Below, one piece after another: positions 33,579-42,738 of a stretch of 64,000 nt of DNA. How positions within the stretch are numbered: the first letter of the stretch is position 1; each line of letters opens with the position of its first letter. The position numbers and the translations under genes are program-made. The notes below the pieces were generated by a model. The model had not been told where the DNA came from, made no database searches, and worked only from the letters and a program-made list of their open reading frames with translations. The stretch is taken from contig JAFEBU010000070.1 in assembly GCA_018242505.1 (NCBI GenBank), positions 62,001 through 126,000 on the forward strand, in the 5' to 3' direction. The stretch comes from Pseudomonadota bacterium. Its GTDB lineage: Bacteria; Pseudomonadota; Alphaproteobacteria; Reyranellales; Reyranellaceae.

Positions 33579-36113
33579 ATGGACGCGAGCCAGACCACCC
33601 CGTTCGATGCGCCGGGCCTCGGCCGCAAGATCGGTTTGGCCTGGGCGGCCTTGGCCTGGGAACGGCTGTGGCCGCGGCTGATGCCGCTTGCCGCCTTCAT
33701 CCTGCTGTTCATTGCAGCAGCGCATTTCGATCTGTTCAGCGGTCTCGATCCCTGGGTCCACACCGGCATCCTTGCAGTCCTCGCCGTCCTCTTGCTCGGG
33801 ATCGGCTGGTGGCAGTTCCGGCATTTCCGCTGGCCCGAGCGGGACGCCGCGATCCGCCGACTCGAACTTGACAGCGAAGTGCCGCATCGACCGTTGGCCG
33901 CGGTCCAGGATCAGCTTGCTGCAGGCGAGAGCGATCCGATGGCGTCCGCCCTCTGGCAAGCCCATCGCCGCCGCGAGGCGGAGCGCCTGGCAGGTCTGCG
34001 CAACAAGCCTGCTCATCCGGGCGTGGCCCGCATCGATCTCTGGGCGCTGCGGCTGATACCGGTGCTGGCCTTGATCGTGGCGCTGGTGGTCGCCGGTGGC
34101 TGGCGTAGCGACCGCATGGCCGCCGCCTTCACGCCGGCCTTTCCGCCGCCGCCGCCGGTCGTGGCCAATCTCTGGATCGCGCCGCCGCAATATACCGGCC
34201 TGCCGCCCATCTATCTCGACATGGCGGACCGCGACAAGCTCCTGCGCGTGCCGGTGGGCAGCAAGCTCGCGGGCTTCGTCGATGATGTGCGTGGCCGCCA
34301 TCCGCCGCAGCTCGTGATCGACGACAAGGCGACCGAATTCAAAACCGTGGGCCAAGGCAAGTACCAGATCGAAGAGACGATCAAGGGTGGCAAGGATATC
34401 TCCTTGCAGGCACGCGGCGATGAGCAGGCGCGTTGGAAGCTGCACGTCATCCCCGACCTTGCGCCGACCATCGAGTTCAGTCGTCCGATCGGTGTCGACA
34501 AATGGTCGACCAAGGTCGATTACATTGCCGGCGACGACTTCGGCATCAAGGGCGTCCAGCTGCAGATCCGCCTCGATGGCAGCGTGCTGGGCGACGACAT
34601 GTTGACCGACAACGACGAACCCGAGGTGATGCGAATCGACCTGCCGGTCGGCGGCAGCCCGAAGAAGATAAGCGACAGCTTCGTGCGCGACCTGACGAGT
34701 AGTCCCTGGGCGGGGCTGAAGGTTCGCGTGATGCTGTTCGCCACCGATGCGCTTGGCCAGAAGGGACGGAGCTCGGTCGAGAGCTTCCTGCTGCCCGAAC
34801 GGGTCTTCAACGACCCGACGGCGCGGGCACTGATCATACTGCGCAAGCAACTCACGCGAGATCCCAAGGCGCTGCGCCTCGACGTGGCCGACGGCATGCG
34901 CATGATCCAGAACCGACCCGAGAGCTACCGCGAGGATCCGATCGTGCAGCTCGGCCTGAGGCTGGGTGCGGCTCGGCTCGAGCAAAGCGGCGACAAGCCA
35001 GTGATCGCCGATACGCAGAAGCTCCTTTGGGACCTCGCGCTGCGGCTGGAGGAGGGCTCCATGACGGACGCCCAGCGCCAGCTCGAACAGGCGCGGCAGA
35101 ACCTGCGCGACGCGATCCAGCGGAACGCAGGCGACGAGGAGATCGAACGCCTGATCCAGCAGCTCTACGATTCGATGGCGCGCTGGCAGAAGGAGCTCGC
35201 CGACCGGATGCAGGACCCGGAGGAGCGCCGGAAGATGATGGAGCAGGCCGAGAAGGCCGATCCCAACAACACCATCACCAGTGACGACCTGCAGCGTATG
35301 CTCGACAAAATTCGCGAGATGGCGAAGAACGGCCAGCGCGAGGAAGCCAAGCGTCTGCTCGAAGAGCTGCGCAAGATGATGCAGAACGCCACGCCCATGC
35401 TTGCCAACCCCAACCAGCAGCCCCGGCCGGGCCAGCAGCAAGGTCAGCAGGGACAAGGCAATCAGCAGGGCCGCGAGATGATGAACCAGCTCGACCGCCT
35501 GTCGCGCCGGCAGAACCAGCTTCTGGGCGAGTCGGAGCGCCAGGGTCGTCAACAGCAGGGACAGCGCGGCCAGCAAGGTCAACGCGGCCAGCAAGGGCAG
35601 GGCCAGCAGGACCAAGGCCAATGGGGCAATCAGCAGGGGCGCGACCAGCAGACGCTGCGCAACCAGCTCGGCGACTACATGCGCCGGCTCGATGAGAACG
35701 GCATGCCGATGCCCGAGTCCCTGGGCCGCGCCGAACGGTCGATGCGCGAGGCCGAGGAGGCGCTGCGACACGGCGATTCGCGGGACGCCGCGCGCGCGCA
35801 GCGCAAGGCGCTCGATAATCTGCAGCAGGGCATGGGAGATCTCGCCGAGCAGCTCCGCCAACGCGGTCCGGGCAACGGTCAGGACCGCGCCGAGATCGAG
35901 GATCGTGGCAAGCACAGCGAGGATCGCGACCCGCTCGGCCGCTCGGACGGCAACTACGGCGATTCGGTCGACAACGGCCAGGACAAGGTGCCGCTCGAGC
36001 TCGATCGCCAGAAGAGCCGAGAAATCCTCGACGAATTGCGCCGCCGCGCAGGCGACATGGATCGCCCCAAGGAAGAGCTAGACTATATCGATCGTCTGAT
36101 GAAGACCTATTGA
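33579..36113 (+). CDS. TIGR02302/DUF4175 membrane protein
   Basis: An 844-residue protein of an alphaproteobacterial family with no known function. Three transmembrane segments lie at about residues 30-54, 60-77 and 152-173, after which the rest is presumably periplasmic. The middle is beta-rich with PPQYTGLPPIYL. Residues about 600-690 are low-complexity and rich in glutamine and glycine (repeats of QQGQ), bracketed by coiled-coil-like charged helices. The C-terminus again is helical. Its position after argH and lysA is conserved in relatives. An envelope role is possible but not shown. Confidence 0.85.
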   Translation: MDASQTTPFDAPGLGRKIGLAWAALAWERLWPRLMPLAAFILLFIAAAHFDLFSGLDPWVHTGILAVLAVLLLGIGWWQFRHFRWPERDAAIRRLELDSEVPHRPLAAVQDQLAAGESDPMASALWQAHRRREAERLAGLRNKPAHPGVARIDLWALRLIPVLALIVALVVAGGWRSDRMAAAFTPAFPPPPPVVANLWIAPPQYTGLPPIYLDMADRDKLLRVPVGSKLAGFVDDVRGRHPPQLVIDDKATEFKTVGQGKYQIEETIKGGKDISLQARGDEQARWKLHVIPDLAPTIEFSRPIGVDKWSTKVDYIAGDDFGIKGVQLQIRLDGSVLGDDMLTDNDEPEVMRIDLPVGGSPKKISDSFVRDLTSSPWAGLKVRVMLFATDALGQKGRSSVESFLLPERVFNDPTARALIILRKQLTRDPKALRLDVADGMRMIQNRPESYREDPIVQLGLRLGAARLEQSGDKPVIADTQKLLWDLALRLEEGSMTDAQRQLEQARQNLRDAIQRNAGDEEIERLIQQLYDSMARWQKELADRMQDPEERRKMMEQAEKADPNNTITSDDLQRMLDKIREMAKNGQREEAKRLLEELRKMMQNATPMLANPNQQPRPGQQQGQQGQGNQQGREMMNQLDRLSRRQNQLLGESERQGRQQQGQRGQQGQRGQQGQGQQDQGQWGNQQGRDQQTLRNQLGDYMRRLDENGMPMPESLGRAERSMREAEEALRHGDSRDAARAQRKALDNLQQGMGDLAEQLRQRGPGNGQDRAEIEDRGKHSEDRDPLGRSDGNYGDSVDNGQDKVPLELDRQKSREILDELRRRAGDMDRPKEELDYIDRLMKTY

Positions 36114-36359
36114 TCCTTGTCTGGTCCTACTTTTCGGCGACGATCCTCCGGCACACCTTAAGGCTCGTGACCTTCTTGCCGTCGTGTTCGATCGGCTGGG
36201 TCGCGTCGGTTCATCATGGGTCGTGGTCATGGAAACATATTCCCCTAATCGGTGCTGACGAAAACTCCATGCCGATTGTGTCAGGAAGAGGCGATCCAGC
36301 GCGGAGCGTCGCGGAATGACGACACTCAGATCTCCGGCGCCAAATCGAAGAGGGATACG

Positions 36360-36773
36360 ATGAGACTGTCGCGACGAACGGCTGTGCTTTCGGGGGCGAT
36401 CGCATTGGCAGGTGCAAGCCTCTTTGCGTGCACGTCACCGATGTCCCCAAGAGCCTTGCACAGGATCGCGGGCGCACGCTGGGCCGGGAGATTCTGCGGC
36501 TGCGGGATACCTTGGCCGTGAACAACTTGGCATGGAGTCCAGACCAGAAGTATCTCATCACGGTCGGCGGAGGTTGGGGGGAAAGCGGTTGATATCCTGG
36601 GCGGGGCTGCAGGCGCAGGTACGGCAGGCTCCGGTACGGCGGGCGCTGGCATCAGCGCCACGGGCACGCCCCGCATCCCGTCGATGCCGGGAAGCTCGCC
36701 GTCTGCGCTCCCGCCTCTGTCGAGCATCCAGACCGGCCCCGGTGGATCGACCACCGGCGGCTCCAAGCAATAA
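36360..36773 (+). pseudogene. Frameshifted lipoprotein-like gene
   Basis: A signal peptide and lipobox-like end (RRTAVLSGAIALAGASLFAC) start at the ATG 36360 in one frame, which soon stops at 36519-36521. The neighbouring frame from about 36428 reads VHVTDVPKSLAQDRG and then LAVNNLAWSPDQKYLITVGG, a WD40-like piece, and stops at 36590. The first frame then resumes as DILGGAAGAGTAGSG with a Gly/Ser/Pro-rich tail ending at 36773. Two opposite shifts explain this. It is a disrupted gene, or two sequencing errors. Confidence 0.4.
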
Positions 36774-36780
36774 GCCGTCG

Positions 36781-37347
36781 CTACGTCGTCTTCTCAACCA
36801 CACCGATATAGGGCAGGCCGCGAAAGCGATGCGCCCAGTCGAGGCCATAGCCGACCAGGAATTCGTCGCCGGCCTCGAAGCCCACGAAATCAGCCTTGAG
36901 GTCGGCGCGACGCTTGTGCGGCTTGTCGAGCAGGGTACAGACCCAGACGTGGCGGGCGCCGCGCTCCTGCAGGAGGTTCTTCGCGAAGCTCAGCGTCAGG
37001 CCCGATTCGAGGATGTCGTCGACCAGCAACACATCGCGATCCCGTACGTCATCGACGATGTCGCGTACGATTCGCACCTGCCCGCTCGTCTGGGTGCCGG
37101 CGCCGTAACTCGAGAGGGTGAGGAAGTCCATTGCCCAATCGGCGCTGGCGTGGCTCAGGGCCCGGATGAGGTCGGCGGCAAAGACGAAGCTGCCTTTCAG
37201 CACTGCCACAACAAGCGTGTCGGGTGGCAGCTTGTGGGCCAGCTCGGCGGCCATGGTCTCGACGCGGGCGGCGATCTCGGCAGCGGAGAAGCGGATACTG
37301 ACTTTAGGACGATCGACCATGTCGTATTCTTCGACAGGCTGCATCAT
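36781..37347 (-). CDS. hpt: Hypoxanthine phosphoribosyltransferase
   Basis: A 188-residue purine salvage enzyme that makes IMP or GMP from hypoxanthine or guanine and PRPP. The PRPP motif VLLVDDILESGLTL is intact, an early LVVAVLKGSFVFAADL segment holds the nucleotide-binding loop, and the late VGYGLDWAHRFRGLPYIG is a family tail. Two adjacent start codons (37347, 37344) overlap the stop of the zinc-ribbon gene, so translation is coupled. Confidence 0.93.
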   Translation of the reverse strand: MMQPVEEYDMVDRPKVSIRFSAAEIAARVETMAAELAHKLPPDTLVVAVLKGSFVFAADLIRALSHASADWAMDFLTLSSYGAGTQTSGQVRIVRDIVDDVRDRDVLLVDDILESGLTLSFAKNLLQERGARHVWVCTLLDKPHKRRADLKADFVGFEAGDEFLVGYGLDWAHRFRGLPYIGVVEKTT

Positions 37348-38123
37348 TCGACGGACGGCACGATATCTGTCGCACCGGCGGGCGCGTTGTCGAGGACCTG
37401 GCTGAAGCTCAGCCGTTCGCCAGGGGCGATCGGGCCCAGCACGAGGGGATAGCTGCGGGTTCCCAGCACATCGTCACCCTTTTTGTAGATAACGACGAGC
37501 TTGCGCATCGTTCCGGAGCTGCCGCCGGTATTGGCGACCTCGCCGCGCACAAGATAGCGTCCGTCGACCAGCTCGATCTTGCTCATGGCGAGGTCGATCT
37601 CGAGATGCGCCGGCGAATTGAGCTTGGGCACGTTCGGCTGCGGTGAGGCGACCTCGGCCGGTGGTGCAGGCGGGGAAGCGGCTGGCGCCGCCGCCGTCTC
37701 GGCAGGTCTCGGGGCGGGGACGCTGGTCGAGGGGCCGGGAGAAAGATGTGTCGTGATGCTCGATCCCAGGGACCGAAGCTCGCTTGGCAGCCGCGCCGCA
37801 ATCTTGTCGGCATACCCCAGCAGGGTATCGCGATGGAGATGGGCAGCGAGTCCGGCCGCCGCGGCCAACAGCAGGATGACGGCGGCGATCGCCAGACGAC
37901 GGCCCCAACCAGGCTCGTGCGAAGCCGGGACCGGCACCGGCAGGGCGTTGGTACTGCCCGGCGGTTGCGGCCGGATCACGATGTCGGGGACCGGCAGAGG
38001 CCCTTCGGCGAGTTGAAACCAGCGATGGCTGCACCGTGCACACTGGACGGTCCGGCCGGTCGGTCCGATCGCCAAAGGATCGACGGCGTACCGCGCTCTG
38101 CAGTTGGAACAAGTGACGATCAT
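37344..38123 (-). CDS. Zinc-ribbon (MJ0042) and DUF3426 membrane protein
   Basis: A 259-residue protein with an N-terminal zinc-ribbon of the MJ0042 type (CSNCRARY and CARCSHRW pairs), a proline-rich stretch, one transmembrane segment near residues 77-95 and a C-terminal DUF3426-type beta domain that continues to the stop. The cytoplasmic ribbon and external domain suggest a membrane-anchored regulator or assembly factor; the function is unknown. The hpt start overlaps its stop. It is divergent from plsC, with 76 bp between the starts. Confidence 0.8.
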   Translation of the reverse strand: MIVTCSNCRARYAVDPLAIGPTGRTVQCARCSHRWFQLAEGPLPVPDIVIRPQPPGSTNALPVPVPASHEPGWGRRLAIAAVILLLAAAAGLAAHLHRDTLLGYADKIAARLPSELRSLGSSITTHLSPGPSTSVPAPRPAETAAAPAASPPAPPAEVASPQPNVPKLNSPAHLEIDLAMSKIELVDGRYLVRGEVANTGGSSGTMRKLVVIYKKGDDVLGTRSYPLVLGPIAPGERLSFSQVLDNAPAGATDIVPSVE

Positions 38124-38199
38124 GAAAGAGAGCGGCTTTTCCGCACCAGAAGATGTGCTTGCGGGCCGACACTATGCCACTAAAAGTGTCCTTACAAGC

Positions 38200-38949
38200 A
38201 TGTCCGGCTTCACTCTCTGGTTTCGCTCGCTCTGCTTCAACGTCGGTTGGTATGCGGGCAGCGTGGCAATCGCGGTGGTTGGTACACCGATTTTGCTCCT
38301 GCCCCGGAGTGCCGTTGTTGCCTGGGCGCGCGTCTGGATCGCTTTCGTCCTGTGGTGGCTGCGCGTCACTTGTCGCTTGAACCATCGGGTCGTCGGACGG
38401 GAGAACTTGCCCGAGGGGCCGGTCGTCATTGCCTGCAAGCACCAGTCGACCTGGGAAACGCTTGCTTTCACGCTGCTGTTTGACGACATCGCCATCGTGC
38501 TGAAACGCGAGCTGCTGTTCATCCCGGTCGTTGGTTGGGCAATGGCGCGGGCCGGCAACATCGCTGTTTCGCGCGGGGAGGGCGCCAGTGCGCTACGGGG
38601 GCTGGTGCGCCAAGCCAAAGCCGCCGCCGCCGAAGGCCGTTCGATTGTCATCTTTCCAGAAGGCACGCGCGTGGCCCCCGGCGATCAAAGGCCCTATCAG
38701 GTCGGCATTGCAGCGCTCTATCGTCAGCTCGGCCTGCCTGTGGTCCCCGTAGCGCTCGATTCCGGCCTGTTCTGGGGGCGCCGTAAATTCGTCAAGCGGC
38801 CAGGCTCCATCACCTTGGAGGTACTTCCACCGATTCCGCCGGGCCTCGACCGACACGCATTCATGACGACGTTGCGAGAGCGCATCGAAACCGCAACAGC
38901 GCGGCTGGTGGATAAAGCCGTATCTACGGGAACGAAAAAAGAACGTTGA
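38200..38949 (+). CDS. plsC: 1-acyl-glycerol-3-phosphate acyltransferase
   Basis: A 249-residue lysophosphatidate acyltransferase that adds the second acyl chain to lysophosphatidic acid. The catalytic motif is CKHQSTWET, an H-x4-E variant of the usual H-x4-D, and the FPEGTR motif is complete. Two hydrophobic helices at about 15-55 anchor the enzyme in the membrane. The ATG at 38200 is preferred because the upstream ORF extension (starting at 38104) overlaps the divergent zinc-ribbon gene and carries no domain. Confidence 0.88.
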   Translation: MSGFTLWFRSLCFNVGWYAGSVAIAVVGTPILLLPRSAVVAWARVWIAFVLWWLRVTCRLNHRVVGRENLPEGPVVIACKHQSTWETLAFTLLFDDIAIVLKRELLFIPVVGWAMARAGNIAVSRGEGASALRGLVRQAKAAAAEGRSIVIFPEGTRVAPGDQRPYQVGIAALYRQLGLPVVPVALDSGLFWGRRKFVKRPGSITLEVLPPIPPGLDRHAFMTTLRERIETATARLVDKAVSTGTKKER

Positions 38950-38980
38950 TATCGCCTACCTCGGCGCTTACGTTTCGCGG

Positions 38981-41293
38981 ATGGATTGGGCGTCTGTTTC
39001 CCAGCGTATCTGGGACATGAAATATCGCTTCCGCGATCCATCCGGAACGGCCGACGCCGATCTGGAGGCGACTTGGCGGCGCGTGGCGCAGGCCTTGGCT
39101 GCGGCCGAGCGCTCGCCCGATCTCTGGGGCGGCCGTTTCGAGCAGGCATTGTCGGACTTCAAGTTCTTGCCTGCGGGACGGGTGATCGCGGGGGCGGGGA
39201 CCGGTCGCACCGTGACGCTCTTCAACTGCTTCGTCATGGGCACGATCCCGGACGACATGTCCGGCATCTTCGAGAACGTCCGCGAGGCGGCGCTCACCAT
39301 GCAGCAGGGGGGAGGCATCGGCCACGACTTCTCGACGCTGCGGCCGCTGGGGGCACCGGTGAAGGGCGTCGGCGCCGACGCCTCGGGCCCGCTCTCCTTC
39401 ATGGATGTGTGGGACGCCATGTGCCGCACCATCATGAGTGCAGGCTCGCGTCGTGGGGCCATGATGGCCACCTTGCGCTGCGACCATCCCGACATCGAGG
39501 CTTTTGTCGACGCCAAGCGCGATCCGACACGTCTGCGCATGTTCAACGTTTCGGTCCTGGTCACCGATCCCTTCATGAAGGCCGTGAAGGACGATGCCGA
39601 CTGGCCTCTCGTCTTCGGCGGCAAGGTCTACAAGACGGTGAAGGCGCGTGGCCTGTGGGAGCGCATCATGCGCGCGACCTACGACTGCGCCGAGCCCGGT
39701 GTCATCTTCATCGACCGCGTCAATCGCCGGAACAACCTGCACTACTGCGAAACCATCCAGGCGACCAATCCTTGCGGCGAGCAGCCCTTGCCGCCCTACG
39801 GCGCTTGCCTGCTGGGCTCGATCAACCTCGCGGCTCTGGTGAAGGATCCGTTCACGCCGGAAGCCCGGCTCGATATGGAGGAACTGGAGCGGCTGGTGCC
39901 GCTGGCCGTGCGCATGCTGGACAACGTGATCGACGTCTCGCGCTTTCCCCTGCCTCAACAGGAGAAAGAAGCCAGGGCCAAGCGGCGCATCGGACTTGGC
40001 GTCACCGGCCTCGCCGACGCCCTGATCTTCTGCGGTGTACGCTACGGCTCCAGGCGGGCGATCGAGCTGACCCGCGAGTGGTTGTCTGCGGTGCAGCGGC
40101 TTTCCTACCTCGCCTCCGCCGACCTCGCGGCGGAGAAGGGGAGCTTCCCGCTGTTCGATCGCGCGCGCTATCTCGCCGGCGAGACGATCAAGGCCTTGCC
40201 GGAGGAGGTGCGCTCGGCGATCGGTCGCTACGGTATCCGCAATGCGCTCCTGAATTCGATTGCCCCCACCGGCACGATCTCGCTCCTTGCGGACAATGTC
40301 TCGTCCGGCATCGAGCCCGTCTTCGCCTTCCGCCATGTCCGTCACGTGCTGCAGCCCGACGGCTCGCGGCGCGAGGAAAGCGTCGAGGACCATGCCTGGC
40401 GTCGCTGGCACGCCCTGAAGGGCGCCGCGGAGCCGCCGGCCGACATCTTCGTCGATGCCCAGACGCTCACGGCCGACGATCATCTGGCGATGCAGGCGGC
40501 GGCGCAGGACTTTGTCGACAGCTCGATTTCCAAGACCATCAACCTGCCGCGCGACATCTCCTTCGAGGCATTCAAGCACGTCTACGAGGAAGCCTATGCA
40601 CAGGGCTGCAAGGGCTGCACGACCTATCGGCCCAACGACGTGACGGGGGCCGTGCTCGAGGTGAAGCCGGCCTCCGCACCGGCGCGGGCAGCGGTGCCTG
40701 TGGCGGTCGCGCCGCATGACGGCGAGGTGGTCTACATCGCCCAGCCGCTTGCCCGGCCGGAAGACCTGCCAGGCAAGACCTACAAGATCAAATGGCCGGG
40801 CAGCGACCACGCGATCTACATCACCATCAACGACGTGATGCAGGATAACCGCCGCCGGCCGTTCGAGATCTTCATCAACTCCAAGAACATGGAGCACTAT
40901 GCCTGGACGGTGGCGCTGACCCGCATGATCTCGGCCGTATTCCGCCGCGGCGGCGACGTTTCCTTCGTGGTCGAGGAGTTGAAGGCCGTGTTCGATCCGC
41001 GGGGAGGCCAGTGGATGGAAGGCCGCTATGTGCCTTCGCTGCTGGCGGCCATCGGCGGCGTGATCGAGCGCCATCTGATCGAGATCGGCTTCCTGAGTTC
41101 GGCCGACGTGCCGGGACATGCCGGGGCAGCGCCGCAGCGGCTGGCGCTGGCGGTCGGCGGTCGCGAGCCGGACGAGGGCTCGGCCGGCGCGTCCGCCGCG
41201 CTTGGCCAGTGCCCCAATTGCGGGGCGGCAGCACTGACGCATCAGGAAGGCTGTGACATCTGCCTCAATTGCGGCTATTCGCGCTGCAGTTAG
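38981..41293 (+). CDS. nrdJ: Adenosylcobalamin-dependent (class II) ribonucleotide reductase
   Basis: A 770-residue class II ribonucleotide reductase that makes deoxynucleotides with adenosylcobalamin as the radical source. Key parts seen are LFNCFVMG near the N-terminus, NPCGEQ at about residue 263 with the catalytic cysteine and glutamate, APTGTISLLA, and a C-terminal TSCPD-type region ending in CPNCGAAAL and CDICLNCGY, the redox and zinc cysteines. It starts 31 bp after plsC. The requirement for B12 ties it to the adenosyltransferase at 19020. Confidence 0.92.
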   Translation: MDWASVSQRIWDMKYRFRDPSGTADADLEATWRRVAQALAAAERSPDLWGGRFEQALSDFKFLPAGRVIAGAGTGRTVTLFNCFVMGTIPDDMSGIFENVREAALTMQQGGGIGHDFSTLRPLGAPVKGVGADASGPLSFMDVWDAMCRTIMSAGSRRGAMMATLRCDHPDIEAFVDAKRDPTRLRMFNVSVLVTDPFMKAVKDDADWPLVFGGKVYKTVKARGLWERIMRATYDCAEPGVIFIDRVNRRNNLHYCETIQATNPCGEQPLPPYGACLLGSINLAALVKDPFTPEARLDMEELERLVPLAVRMLDNVIDVSRFPLPQQEKEARAKRRIGLGVTGLADALIFCGVRYGSRRAIELTREWLSAVQRLSYLASADLAAEKGSFPLFDRARYLAGETIKALPEEVRSAIGRYGIRNALLNSIAPTGTISLLADNVSSGIEPVFAFRHVRHVLQPDGSRREESVEDHAWRRWHALKGAAEPPADIFVDAQTLTADDHLAMQAAAQDFVDSSISKTINLPRDISFEAFKHVYEEAYAQGCKGCTTYRPNDVTGAVLEVKPASAPARAAVPVAVAPHDGEVVYIAQPLARPEDLPGKTYKIKWPGSDHAIYITINDVMQDNRRRPFEIFINSKNMEHYAWTVALTRMISAVFRRGGDVSFVVEELKAVFDPRGGQWMEGRYVPSLLAAIGGVIERHLIEIGFLSSADVPGHAGAAPQRLALAVGGREPDEGSAGASAALGQCPNCGAAALTHQEGCDICLNCGYSRCS

Positions 41294-41322
41294 CTTCCGG
41301 CGCAAATTTCCAGCGAGGAGTG

Positions 41323-42693
41323 ATGAAGCGGACATTTCGGCGGATGATCGCGGCGGCCCTGGTCGTGGCCACATGCCTGGCGTCAGGTGCAGCCAGTGCG
41401 CAGCCTCTACCGGCCAGCCGGAGCGATCTCCAGTTCTCCTACGCGCCACTCGTGAAGCGCGTCTCGCCAGCGGTGGTGAACATCTACACTGCCACCACCA
41501 TGCGTGTGCAGCGTCGCGTGCCGTTTCCGTTCCCCGGCATGCCCCAGGACGGTTCACGGGTGCAGAACTCGCTGGGGTCGGGCGTGCTGGTCAAGGCGGA
41601 CGGCCTGATCGTCACCAACGCCCATGTGGTGCGCGGCGCCGATCAGATCCGGGTCGTCCTCGCGAATCGACGCGAGTTCGAGGCCAAGTTGCTCACCCAG
41701 GATGACCGCTATGATCTCGCCCTGCTGCGAATCGACGGAGAGGGCGAGAAGTTCCCCTTCCTGGAACTGCGCGATTCCGATTCGATCGAGGTGGGCGACA
41801 TCGTGCTCGCGATCGGCAATCCGTTCGGCCTCAACCAGACGGTCACCAGCGGCATCGTTTCTGCGGTGGCGCGCTCGGCCGGCGGCGTCAACGATTCGAG
41901 CTTCTTCCTGCAGACCGATGCCGCCATCAATCCCGGCAATTCCGGCGGTGCGCTGGTGAGCCTCGACGGACGGTTGATCGGCATCAATACGGCGATCTAC
42001 TCGCAGACCGGCGGTTCGGTCGGCATCGGCTTTGCGACGCCGTCCAACATCGTGGCGCGCGTGATCGCGACCGGCGAGAAGGGCGGCCGGATCGTGCGAC
42101 CGTGGCTCGGCATTTCCATGCAGCGGGTGACACCCGATCTCGCAGCCGGCCTCAACCTGCCGCGCCCGGTAGGCCTGGTGGTGAAGGATGTGTTCGCCAA
42201 GGGACCCGGCGAGCGGGCGGGCCTCAAGCGCAATGATGTGATCGTGGGCCTGCGTGACCAGGCGATCGACGATGAGGCGAGCCTGAGATTCCGCCTCGCC
42301 ACGCTCAGTGTCGGCGAGACGGTGCCGTTGCGCATCATCCGCGGCGGCAAGGAGCTGACGCTGCAGGTGCCGCTGGCGGCGCCGCCGGAAGATCCGCCGC
42401 GTGACCGTTCGGTGCTAAACGGCCGCCAACCGCTCAGCGGGGCGACAGTGGTCAATCTCTCGCCGGCCGTCGCCGAGGAAATGGGGCTGATCGAATGGCG
42501 GCCGGGGGTCGCCGTGGTCGAGATCCAGCCGGGCTCCTATGCTTCGCGCTTCATCAAGCCCGGCGACATGGTGATCGCGGTCAATGGCAAGGAGGTCCAG
42601 AGCGTCGCCGACCTGAAGGGTCGGATCGCCGGCGGCGTCTCGAGCCTCAGCATCGGGCGCGAGGGCATGGTCTCGACCATTCAGTTCCGGTAG
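41323..42693 (+). CDS. HtrA/DegP-like periplasmic serine protease
   Basis: A 456-residue trypsin-like protease with a Sec signal (cleavage near ASAQ) and two C-terminal PDZ domains. The catalytic triad is His101 (TNAHVV), Asp131 (YDLALL) and Ser207 (GNSGG). It is a DegQ/DegP-type enzyme for degrading misfolded envelope proteins. GAGGAG lies 5 nt before the ATG at 41323; an open frame upstream overlaps nrdJ and was rejected as start. No sensor genes are adjacent. Confidence 0.9.
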   Translation: MKRTFRRMIAAALVVATCLASGAASAQPLPASRSDLQFSYAPLVKRVSPAVVNIYTATTMRVQRRVPFPFPGMPQDGSRVQNSLGSGVLVKADGLIVTNAHVVRGADQIRVVLANRREFEAKLLTQDDRYDLALLRIDGEGEKFPFLELRDSDSIEVGDIVLAIGNPFGLNQTVTSGIVSAVARSAGGVNDSSFFLQTDAAINPGNSGGALVSLDGRLIGINTAIYSQTGGSVGIGFATPSNIVARVIATGEKGGRIVRPWLGISMQRVTPDLAAGLNLPRPVGLVVKDVFAKGPGERAGLKRNDVIVGLRDQAIDDEASLRFRLATLSVGETVPLRIIRGGKELTLQVPLAAPPEDPPRDRSVLNGRQPLSGATVVNLSPAVAEEMGLIEWRPGVAVVEIQPGSYASRFIKPGDMVIAVNGKEVQSVADLKGRIAGGVSSLSIGREGMVSTIQFR

Positions 42694-42738
42694 AAAGGCG
42701 CCTCACCGGAGCACGCCGCTCCATCTGCTTGCCGCGTC

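Noticed and set aside
33438..35915. An 825-codon open frame opposite TIGR02302
   Set aside because: Long leucine-rich antisense product with no recognisable domain; the sense frame carries TM segments and a conserved operon position.
38924..41557. An 877-codon open frame on the minus strand across nrdJ
   Set aside because: It lies opposite a class II ribonucleotide reductase with all motifs. High-GC DNA creates such long antisense frames, and the translation is rich in Arg and His without domains.
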